NCBI GenBank assembly: GCA_029339195.1
Contig: JAPTJF010000658.1
Coordinates: 1-23,156, forward strand
Direction of reading: 5' to 3'
DNA length: 23,156 bases
From: Micractinium sp. NFX-FRZ
Lineage: Eukaryota; Chlorophyta; Trebouxiophyceae; Chlorellales; Chlorellaceae
Of the stretch, positions 9,101 through 16,400 are shown in pieces. The translations under genes and the position numbers were made by a program. The notes beneath the pieces were generated by a model. That model was not told the DNA's origin. It made no database searches and worked only from the letters and a program-made list of their open reading frames with translations. The first letter of the stretch is position 1; every line of letters starts with the position of its first letter.

Positions 9101-9825
9101 AACCTCGCATGTGCAACAGCATAACCACCGGCCTGCTGCCCCGCATCCCTGATGCAGCACCACATGCCCCTCGTCACGCTGTGGTGGCCCCCCGCATCTG
9201 CCCCTGCAGCGCCTGCACCCTACCCTCAGTTGGACCTCCCAGCCCCTATCCGCCATGTCCCCGCCTCACCCGTGTAGTATCTCCACGCCCGCGCGTCGAC
9301 ATCCAGCGTCCGGCTGGGCGCAAACGGCGCACCCGGGTGGCTGGCAGCCGCCAGCGCGGCCTCGTAGCCGTCGTTGCCGCTGCCGTCGCTGGCGCCTCCC
9401 ACATCCCAGCTGCGCCCCGGACCCCAACCGGCCTCCTCCTGCTCCAGCTCTGGCTGCAGTCCTGCCTCTTCCTCCTGCCCGCCCCCCTTCCCTCGCTGTG
9501 GGTTGGCATCTGCATCTGCTGCAGCACCTTCGCCAGCGTGTGCATTGCTGTGAGGGCGTGCTTCCTCACGCTGCAGGCTGCCCGACCGCCTCAGCTGCTC
9601 ATGCTCTTGCTCCAAGGACCATGTGCGGGGCGGCCGGCGCGGCAGGCGGGCGGCGGCCACCCTGCGCCCGGGCGGGGAGGCGCCTGCGTTGGCTGGGGCG
9701 CTGGTGCCGCTGCTGGCAGGCCCTACGGCCGCCTGCTGCGGCGTGGGAGGCAGGAGCGGCGAGGCAGCCAGGGCGGAGTGTGAGCCGCGCCGCGCCCAGA
9801 GGCCGCAGTCAGTCCAAGGTCCGTA
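199..9825 (-). CDS. Voltage-gated K+ channel with C-linker and cyclic-nucleotide-binding-homology domain (5' end unresolved)
   Basis: Membrane K+ channel of the Shaker-like/EAG/HCN superfamily. Exons in gene order: open N-terminal exon ending 9270; 8527-8931; 7928-8011; 7348-7433; 6875-6935; 6482-6545; 6206-6257; 5937-5974; 5593-5685; 5130-5188; 4501-4588; 3925-4005; 3360-3462; 2999-3052; 2758-2822; 2322-2394; 1962-2067; 1582-1701; 1228-1337; 888-986; 199-714 with stop TGA. Every junction keeps phase, giving 785 residues after the N-terminal exon. Order of domains: Gln/Pro-rich N-terminus; S1 (WDGFMSVLDLTYT); S2-S3 (FYLADILMGFHTAF, YYMRHGSFWTDVIA); S4 LRLLRLPRVFRLLK with a basic residue every third position; S5 (VLYLLNLVLALSVLVNLMG); pore helix and filter TTVGYGD, split between the exons at 4501 and 4005; S6; C-linker (ERHIPAAVQKRVRQYF); CNBD (AGHDLFEEGDPASSFYVLQE); coiled coil (888-986); Ala/Gly/Pro/Gln-rich tail. 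No ankyrin repeats are seen, unlike plant AKT1. The 38-base exon 5937-5974 rests mainly on phase and splice sites. The first ATG was not found. Confidence 0.85.
1222..1228 (-). promoter_or_regulatory. GC-AG intron donor in the channel gene
   Basis: The exon ending at 1228 (SYLQ) is followed by GCAAGC, giving CAG|GCAAGC. Splicing here keeps phase 0 into the coiled-coil exon at 986. No in-phase GT donor is visible near the end of the conserved CNBD. Known GC-AG introns usually have strong extended donor matches, as here. Confidence 0.6.
1876..1917 (-). repeat. Decayed copy of CNBD exon sequence
   Basis: This stretch resembles 1975-2018 within the CNBD exon 1962-2067. Recognisable relics are FEEG and the GCTAGCAGGTCCTAC block, matching FEEGDPASSFY of the real exon. 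It lies downstream in intron 1702-1961 and has diverged more than the other copies. Confidence 0.5.
2489..2504. repeat. 16-base G homopolymer
   Basis: A G run within intron 2395-2757 of the channel gene. It encodes nothing and is a likely site of length variation or sequencing error. Confidence 0.8.
2652..2754. repeat. (CACAG)n pentanucleotide array
   Basis: About 100 bases of CACAG units, with occasional GGCAC interruptions, lie in intron 2395-2757 next to the GTGCGT donor at 2752-2757. A smaller array of the same unit lies at about 2272-2305, beside the next exon. Confidence 0.85.
3550..3579 (-). repeat. Partial copy of the S6/C-linker exon start
   Basis: This copy of the real exon edge at 3433-3462 sits about 117 bases upstream in the gene. 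It keeps the CAG acceptor and encodes WVVNFIGELLHS against WVVNFIGDLLHS in the real exon, then diverges into LHSPCPLPT. It is probably intronic debris of a tandem duplication, but it is a competing 3' splice site in the same phase. Confidence 0.7.
3925..4005 (-). other. Exon with the K+ selectivity filter and the start of S6
   Basis: The exon begins with the last base of a Gly codon and encodes (G)YGDITPVTPMEQLVAVIFMAFSIFYF. The preceding exon ends TMTTV, so splicing builds TTVGYGD, the K+-selective signature. The donor is GTGCGT. Two partial copies of its 5' edge lie upstream at 4098 and 4225; see the separate repeat entry. Confidence 0.9.
4060..4237 (-). repeat. Two decayed tandem copies of the filter exon's 5' edge with acceptor
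   Basis: Copy B starts at 4098 after a CTGTGCAG acceptor and reads YGDTVSIHPRG. Copy A starts at 4225 (or 4229) after CTAG or CTGCAG and reads YGDITPATATS. Both carry acceptor, split Gly codon and YGD, then lose similarity before the S6 helix. The flanking intron also looks repeated: a GCAGGCTG(A/G)CGTTG block follows both the real exon and copy B on the + strand. Spacings between edges are about 93 and 130 bases. A transcript using either copy alone would lack S6. Confidence 0.7.
4576..4800 (-). repeat. Duplicated pore-helix acceptor plus intronic minisatellite
   Basis: The real exon edge (4588, AELHTS after CTGCAG) has a second copy with edge at 4789 that reads AELHTC. Between them are three repeats of 56-65 bases sharing a CAGG(C/G)AGGTGGGCG core, with cores near 4636, 4692 and 4757 on the + strand. 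The repeats lie within the intron 4589-5129. Confidence 0.6.
5226..5275. repeat. (CAG)n microsatellite in an intron
   Basis: Eight CAG units occur at 5226-5250 and a second run of CAG/AGC units at about 5261-5275. Both are inside the intron 5189-5592. That intron also holds two copies of a 24-base GTGGCCTGGCAGCCCTGCA(A/G)TACG element, near 5477 and 5551. Confidence 0.8.
5726..5772 (-). repeat. Decayed internal copy of the S5 exon
   Basis: This stretch matches 5630-5676, inside the real S5 exon (5593-5685), at most positions. A one-base deletion breaks the reading frame: AGAAGCGCTG here against AGGAAGCGCTG in the exon. The copy encodes a relic of STPTSVLYLLN, read as STLTSVLYLFN after the frame break, and runs into unrelated intron sequence. 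Confidence 0.65.
6206..6257 (-). other. S4 voltage-sensor exon
   Basis: This exon encodes WLFTLRLLRLPRVFRLLK. Arg/Arg/Arg/Arg/Lys are spaced every three residues, the pattern of an S4 voltage sensor. Its acceptor is CTGCAG. Its donor is an unusual GTGACG. Phase agrees on both sides: TG is carried in from the exon ending at 6482, and it exits in phase 0. Confidence 0.85.
6364..6426. repeat. GCAG-rich tract and (CA)n microsatellite
   Basis: A GGCA/GCAG tract (6364-6406) runs into a CA dinucleotide repeat (6408-6426). Both lie within the intron 6258-6481 of the channel gene. Confidence 0.85.
6548..6567. repeat. 20-base G homopolymer serving as polypyrimidine tract
   Basis: On the minus strand this is twenty C residues placed directly before the AG of the acceptor at 6546-6547, so it forms the pyrimidine tract for the S3-S4 exon. 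Length errors in sequencing are likely here. Confidence 0.8.
6604..6615 (-). repeat. Short copy of the S3-S4 exon edge
   Basis: The real exon starts at 6545 with CGCTGCCCATCATTCCC after CCCAG. A second CCCAG|CGCTGCCCA lies 70 bases upstream in the gene, with edge at 6615. The shared block is short, so by itself it could be chance. It fits the pattern seen at other exons of this gene. Confidence 0.4.
7109..7360 (-). repeat. Ladder of four exon-end/donor copies after the S2-S3 exon
   Basis: The real exon ends at 7348 with codons for RRAVVME followed by a GTGGGC donor. Three further copies of this exon end with a GT donor follow in the intron, with edges at 7266, 7191 and 7112. Spacings are 82, 75 and 79 bases. 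Each keeps the core CCATGACCACAGCG on the + strand. The copy at 7112 still reads LRRAVVME. Confidence 0.75.
7488..7552. repeat. Short purine-rich tandem repeat in an intron
   Basis: Within intron 7434-7927 a GAAAGAGG(A/G)AGTTC motif recurs several times at roughly 20-base intervals. I see nothing else of note in this intron, which is otherwise G+C-rich and non-coding. Confidence 0.5.
8000..8262 (-). repeat. Repeated copies of the S1-S2 exon acceptor edge
   Basis: The real exon starts at 8011 and encodes AYLVPLSLAF after TTGCAG. Copies of the edge (GGT(A/G)GGCTGC on the + strand) occur at 8075, 8148, 8166 and 8260. The copy at 8075 is longest and reads AHLVPFSLVF. The copies at 8148 and 8166 are very short. 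All lie in intron 8012-8526. Confidence 0.65.
8423..8440 (-). repeat. Copy of the S1 exon donor junction
   Basis: The 18 bases here are identical to 8521-8538, which span the donor at the end of the S1 exon (exon end 8527). The copy is 98 bases further into the intron and keeps the GTGGGT donor, but it lies in a different frame from the real exon. Confidence 0.75.
8665..8700 (-). repeat. Polyglutamine-coding CTG/CAG run in the channel N-terminus
   Basis: The run encodes a Gln/Pro stretch (QQQPPQQQQQRP) before S1. It lies within exon 8527-8931 and is in frame. Its length may vary between strains. Confidence 0.7.
9270..9825 (-). other. Open N-terminal exon of the channel, start codon not located
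   Basis: In the channel frame this stretch is open from just after a TAA (9826-9828) to a GTGAGG donor beside 9270. It is rich in Ala, Gly, Pro, Glu and Gln and ends ARAWRYYTG, joined in phase 1 to the next exon at 8931. It contains no in-frame ATG. The true start must therefore lie in an upstream exon joined through an acceptor inside this interval, for example a CAG near 9733-9737. Upstream ATGs exist near 9881 and 9900, but I could not link one convincingly. Confidence 0.6.
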
Positions 9826-10485
9826 TTAAAGATCTGCAGTGACTGGTTGTTGCTCACTGACAATTGCTGTGCCTTTCGCATGCGTGCGAAAAACATAGCA
9901 TGCCAGGTCAGCGGCGCCCAGTCAGCAGCTTCTTTTGGCGCCTCGCATAGCCTGCTGGTATCCTACGACTGTTATGGGTGGGCTGGACATTCCCGGCCTG
10001 TCTTACAGGCCACACAGATGTACAGGCCATACAGCAAGAGTGCATGCCAGCAGTGCGGCGCAGGCAAACAGGCAAAAGGGGAGCGCGTATGCGGGAGTTG
10101 GATCGGATGATCTAGGGGGGAGGTCTGTTGGCGGGCTTATGGGGGAGGGAGGGGGTGCCTGAGGGCCCGGGTGAGGGAAGGTGGGTGGGAGGGGTGGGCG
10201 GGGTTGGGGGAAGTGCTTGTGGGCAGGGAAGTGGAGAGGGGTGTGTCATAGCGGGTGGCAGGAGCGGTGCAGAGAGGAGTGCCAACGGCTCCAGAGACGA
10301 GCTGAGGAGGTGGGAAGTGGATGTAGGATTGGGTGGCATATCCGATGCTTATTCGGGGAAGGCTGGCATAGGGGAAGGGGGCAGCAGAACCGGGCGCCCG
10401 GGGGTTTCAGGCCCTGGCTGCGGTGGTGGGTGGCTGGGCCGCCCTACTGCTGCTGGCCCCTTATTGCCACCAAGCTTTGGCAAGC
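9826..10485. other. Intergenic region between PhoX copy 1 and the channel gene
   Basis: It should hold the 3' untranslated region of PhoX copy 1 and the 5' end and promoter of the channel, both read on the minus strand. A TGTAA motif lies at 10003-10007. A single GCATATCC at about 10337-10344 fits the loose P1BS-like consensus GNATATNC but could be chance. I see no convincing TATA box or RNA gene. Confidence 0.6.
10003..10007 (-). terminator. Candidate TGTAA poly(A) signal of PhoX copy 1
   Basis: TGTAA is the usual poly(A) signal of chlorophyte nuclear genes. This is the first one downstream of the stop at 10486-10488, implying a 3' untranslated region of about 480 bases. The motif is short, so chance occurrence is possible. 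Confidence 0.45.
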
Positions 10486-13400
10486 TTACTTCGTGATGGT
10501 CATCTGCGGGTTGACACGCAAAGAAATTGATTGACAGAGTTAGGAGGGGGGTGCGATGCATTGAGCCGGGATGTGAGCGGGCGGGCTGAATCACGAGTGC
10601 TGAGTGGGCAGTCGCTGGCAGCTGCTCCTGTCTGGGGGGGCCGCATCGGCATGCCGCCCCCATTCGACACCCTTCCAACCTCTTCATTGGTGACTTCTTT
10701 GCAAGAGTGAGAGAATAAGCAAAGACAAGCAAGCACAAAGCGCTTGCCCTTGCTCGACAGTCGGCCACTTGGCCACCGCTTCCCCGCGCACCAGCCCCGG
10801 CCTCCCCACCCCACCAATTCCCTCCCTCCCTCCCTCCCCTTACCTTCTTGGCCGCCCGCACGTTGTGCTTCTCGGCGTTGGTCTTCGAGTAGTCGATGCC
10901 CTCGAACACAACGCTCTTGGCGCCCGCCACGTCTGCAGGGGGGAGACGAGCGGGCACCGGCGGTACAAGGTTCACCAGGCGGGCCTTGTGGGACAGGCTT
11001 GCCCGTGCTACCGGGTTGAATGTCCGCCTGTTTTCCTGGAAGGCCACTTCAAATAGACGTGGGTGCCATGGTGGCACGGCGGCGGCAGCCAGATGAGCTG
11101 AGAGTTGAGCGATTGAGCAGCGGCAGACTGCCTGGCCTGCCAGCTCACCGGAGGCCTTGAAGGTGAAGTAGCCGATGTGGCCGTCAATGCCGGAGGACAG
11201 GGGCTCGCTGGCCTTTACATCAAAAGCTGCAAACAAAGCAAAGGGGGCAAGCACGTGGTGAGGGAAGGGGCACGCCGTGGCACAGCGGGGCCGTGCGGCA
11301 GCATACTTGTCACCTCCGCCACCGGCCAAGCTGCGCCCCGCGTCCCACCATGCCCGATTTTCAGTGGAAATTAAAGCGTGCGGGAGAGGTTCAGCGCAGC
11401 GCAGGGCTCATGCATGCAGAAGGTGCAGGTGTGGCGGCGCCGGCGGGGTGCGGCACGGCGGGGTGCGGCACGGCTGGCGGGCAGCGGAAGGGCAGCAGGC
11501 ACTCACGAGCCTCGTAGGGATGCTGTGTGACCGCAACGACGTAACTGTAGCCATTAATGTTGGGGTAATAGTAGGGGGAGGTGGTCTGCAGGTGAGGGAA
11601 GAAGGGGTGAGGGGGTGCCAGGTGAGGTGTCGGCGGCGGGAGACGAGCGGGCACAGCGGGCTCAGCGGTCGTTCATCCACCAAATCACGCCTTGTCTTAC
11701 CTCAGAGCCGTAGGGGGTGGTGAACACGCGCTTCATGGCGCCTGCACAAGTAGCAGGTTAAAACCCAGAAAATTTCGTCACTTAGCACGCATGCGGTTGC
11801 GAGCTCCACACCTCGTGCAAGGCATTGTCATGCTCTGGTGCCGGGCACCCCTCGCACACTCCTGCCCTGCCCCGCCATGCTCCATGAGCACCAACACAGC
11901 AAGACACCGACTCACGGGTCTTCATGTCGAAGGTCCACAGCACTGCAAGGGGCACAGGGCGGGGCGGGCAGGGGCGGGGCGGGCAGGGGCAGGGTGGGTG
12001 GGTTAAATGCTGGTCAGTACATGGGGCAGGGTGAGAAGCTGGCCATGGAGGCGGGATGTTGGCAGGCGGTTCGTCCGGTGCCCCCTGCCTGCATGCAGGA
12101 AGGAAGCCTGCGCACGCAGCACGCAGCCCGCATGAACCAGCCAGCCAGCCAGCCAGCCTTGCATGCCCACCCCACCCACCATCGTTCTCGTGGTACTCGG
12201 TGTCCTGCGGGAGGGAGGGAGGGCCAACAGCAGGGCACGGTTGTTTGGCAGTCAGCGCCTCAGATTTGCGTGGCGGCAAGCATGGCACTCCACTAAAAAA
12301 CGCCAATACCGGCTTGAAGTGCAGCACCACGCAGTGTCGGGGTGCCCCGCCCCAGCAGCGCCCGTCGAGAGCTGAGCATGCCGAGCATGTTGAGCCCTCA
12401 ATTGTTATGAATGGTGTACGGGGGGACCTGCAAGCAAGTAGAGCTGCCCCTCACCTCGCCGATCAGCAGGGTGTCCAGCTCAGGCATGTAGGAGACGTTG
12501 TCGGGGCTGGCAATGCCGTCCAGCGAGCACTCGTTGGCAGTGTCGGCTGCAGGGGGAAGGGAAGGGAATGGGGCGACATCACTTGGTCCGAGGGGCAGCA
12601 GAGGAAGGGAGGGAATGGGGCAGACAACTCTTGGTCAGGGGGGGGGCAGCAGGGCAAGAATGGCGGCAGCAGATGGCAGTGGATGGGGCAGGCACTGCTT
12701 GGTCAGAAGAGAAGGGCGTGAGGAGAGGTGCGTGGGGAGGGGGGGCTTGCAGTTCTGGGCACGGCGAGCTTGATGCAGGTGTCAGCTGAAGCGGGAGAGG
12801 GGACGGGTGCAAAAGGGGAAAAGGGGTTGGGGGGCGTGGGAGGTCCCCAGACACACCGTCCTGCAGACGCAATCCAGCGCAAGATCAAGTACCTACTCCG
12901 CTTTCCCGTTGTGCAGGCGGCGGCACCCTCACCGCCACACCCACCACCAGCCTCGCAGGCGTGCCCTGCTCACTTGTGTTGGGGTTGTGGCGGCCGCAGA
13001 CCAGGGTAGACATGGAGTAGGCGTTGAAGTTGTTGTCCACGGGCAGGCGGTACACGCAGCCGCACTGCAACAGCATGTACAGCAACACGTGAGGAGACGC
13101 CCCTTGGTGGTACATGGGGCGTTTGGGCCTGTGGTCCTCTCATTTGAGTCCCCGAGCTTATGGACAGGCTCAAGAAAGGCGTACGACAAGCTTTCTTTAG
13201 ACAGGCTTGACAGGCAGACGTGATGAGAGCCTGTTGGGGTGCCCAACCTCATCCCCCCGCCCCCCTGCACTCAACATGAGCTGCGCAGCGGGTTTTGCTC
13301 CTCTCACCTTGTTGTAGGGCAGGCGCACGTGGTTGGGGCCGCCAATGTCGTACCTGCACTCAGGGGAGGGCGGGGTGGGGCAGCGCCTGGGTGAGCGCAC

Positions 13401-16400
13401 AACCAGCGCACCATGCGTCTGGTACCTGCGCTGGCGCGCACCCCAGCCTGCCTGCACCGCCCGCATCAGCTGCCCCCTGCACTGCTGTGACTGCAGCTGC
13501 CACGAGGAGCAGCGCCCAGGGACGCCCTCTCCCGCTCCGACTAGTGAGGAACACGGCTCAGGAGGCAAGGCACCAGGCAACCGTTTTGTGGCCCCCCTTC
13601 CTCACTTGGCGCTGGGCTCGCCCTTGGCGGCACGGTCCTCCATGCCGTAGCGGATGGCCGACATGGCCGTGTACAGCTGGCGGCGCTTGGGGTCATAAGT
13701 GATGCCCTCCCACCTGGAGAGGGGTGAAAGGGGGGGAGGGGGCAAGGCAGGGAAGCAGGCAGGAGTAGGTTGGTGAGTAAGGTGCTGACATGGCGGTGCA
13801 ACAGCTGGCAGCACAGAGGGGGCCGGATCGTGACGCCCTCATTCGTCCACTGGGGCGAGGGAGAAGAGGGAGGGGGGTTGGGGCCGAGGCGAGGCGCATC
13901 AGGACAGGTGTGCGGTTGTTCGAACGTGCCTGGCCCCCACTCAGGGTTCACACCGCTGCCCTGCTGCTCCCCCAATGATGTGTGCTAGACGTGTGAGGGA
14001 GCCGGGTGAATGCTGAAACGTGAGCGCTGATGCTGCATGGCCCCCCTCCCGCTCGGGCTCAATGTTAGCTAAATACTGCTCCCTGCGGCCTCCCCCTTGT
14101 GATGTCTGCTACCCTCACTTGGAGAATTCGGTGGTGGCGCCCTTGTAGGCGGCGTAGCGGCGGGTCTCAAGGAAGGCGGCGTGGTGGGCCTTGCCGGGCT
14201 GCACCGCGCAGCGGGAGTGTCAGCGGGAGAAAAAGGGCAGAGATGGGTTGCTTGCGTGGCAACAGGGGAAGCGTGCAGCGGTGGGCAAAGCATGGACAGA
14301 GCACGGCGCAGCTCGACTGTTGGGGAGGTGGTGGGCAAAATCACGCTGTGCACTTGGTTCGAACGAAACACTTTGTGACCCGAGGTTAATGGGCGCTCCC
14401 ACAGCTGACCACAGCGTGACCACAGCATGCGCACCTTGAGCTTGAGGCACTCGGCGCCCACGTCGTCCTGGTTGATGCTCTTGAAGCCCTCGGGGCAGCG
14501 GCCGTTGGCAAAGATGGTGGCTGCAGGGGCAGGGCAGGGATGGGTTCAGGACAGGGAGGGTGCCAGGCAGGGTCGAGGCGGGTTTGCAGCACAGCACCAG
14601 CGTGGTGGTTGCAAGCGAGTTGATGATGTGGCAGCGAGTTGATGGTGTGGCAGCAAGGCTAGCTTTGCTGCCACAGGTGATGGCACGGCGGGGCGCGGGG
14701 TGAGGCCGTGATCAAAACTGCCCACAGGCGGCGCTTGAGGAGCGTTGCGAGCGGTGCAGGAGAGAGAGTGGGCAGCATGCAGCATGCAGGCAGTGCGGCT
14801 GGGAGGCAGGCAGGCCATGGTGGCCGCTGTGCATGGCGCCCGGGCCGCACCGTTCAGTCACACCCTGGCACAGTCTCACCTGTCTCGAAGATGTCGGAGA
14901 ACTTGGTGCTCTCAGCCATGTCCTTGATCTCGTCGTTCTGGCCTGCACCCCCAAGGGGATGTGGCAGGGTGGACGCCACGTCACCGGGCACCCGAATGAA
15001 GGAGCCGCAATGTGGAGCCTCAAACGCAGGGGCAAGTGCACACGGTTGAAAACAGGTTGCAGCTCATTCGCTCACCCTTGCCCAGGTAGATCCAGTTGAG
15101 GGCGAAGGAGCCGCCGCCGTTCTGGGCGTTCAGCTGGCGGAAGCGGCCGGCGTACAGGCGGCCTGCGCAGGGAGGCGGCCGGCGTGGGGCGCAGGGGCAA
15201 GGGGGGGTGGGTTTGCGGAACTCTCAAAAGGCACTGTGGCCGACGGGCTGGAGATGCGAGCACAGCACAGCACAGCGCAGCACAGCGCAGCACAGCAGGG
15301 CACAGCATGCCACGTGAGCGAACTCACCGGAGGACAGGTCACCGGGGCGGTCGGCCACGAACTTGAAGAAGCCGACGTTGGTGCCGTCGTCGGTGGCGTA
15401 CACGGTGCGGCGGTCGGGCATCACGTAGCTGCGGACACAAATAAATTAATGATATTGCAGGAATGTCAGCCGATGGCATGCACAAGATGTAGTTGAGAGG
15501 AGTCAGTAGCGCACACAGCGCGGCGGTATGGTCACCAACAGTCGCCGTGCACACCGGACGCCCGCCAGCCGCAGCATTGGCTGGATGACAGCGCAGCGTA
15601 CCACAGCACGCACAGCGCAGCAGCAGCACTTACGACAGCTCCCACGCGGCGCGGCCCACGGTGTACCACTTCTCGGTGGTGGGGGTGCCATCCATCTGCA
15701 CAGTAGTCTCCACAATGTGGCCGTAGCGGTAGGGGCTGCGGGGGGAGGCAGGGAGGGGTGGGGGGCGGGGCGGTCATGGTCGGTTGATGGCAGCTGTAAG
15801 ATGAAGGTGTGGCGTGGGGGGCTGGTTCAGGGAGCGCACGCCCCAGCAACCCGCAGCCACGCACAGACGCTTGGCACTTTTGACTGCGGGGCGGCGGGGG
15901 GGGGGCGGGCCGGCCTTGTCCTGTGCTCGCGCCCTGAATCAGGCATCCCTGTTGCGGCCCCGTTCACACCAGAGGCGGCCCTTAAGCTCACTTGAAGTGC
16001 TTCTGCACGTTCTCGTAGCTGATCTGGTTGGGGTAGACGCCAAAGTAGCGCATGTAAGAGGCCACATCGCCCCAGCTCTTGTCCTTCTTCATGCCCTCCA
16101 GGTCGGGGGCCTGCCAGGGGGGGAGGAGGGGAGGTGGGGGTGCAGAACGGGGTAGGAAGGAAGGAACGAGGGGGTGCACGGCGTGCGCGGCGGGCGGGGG
16201 TGCAGGTGGGCATGGAGAAGAGTGCGCAAGGGTGCGCGGGGAGAGCGGCGGTGGGACAGAGGTTGGGAGCACAGGGGGCGCTCGAGTTGGCCAGGGGTGG
16301 TCGGCAGGGCATGCAGCGGGGGCAAGAGCAGCCAGGGAGCAGGCTGACAGGCAGTGCTGGGTTTACTGGGCAACCTATGTGACCCTGGAACCCCAGCCTG

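Noticed and set aside
10337..10344. GCATATCC, matching the P1BS-like phosphate-response consensus GNATATNC
   Set aside because: It lies downstream of the PhoX copy 1 stop, not upstream of the gene, and a loose 6-of-8 consensus is expected by chance in 23 kb.
13908..14364. GTTCGA-containing stretches that recall a tRNA T-loop
   Set aside because: No paired acceptor stem, D-arm or anticodon arm could be found around either site (about 13917 and 14356).
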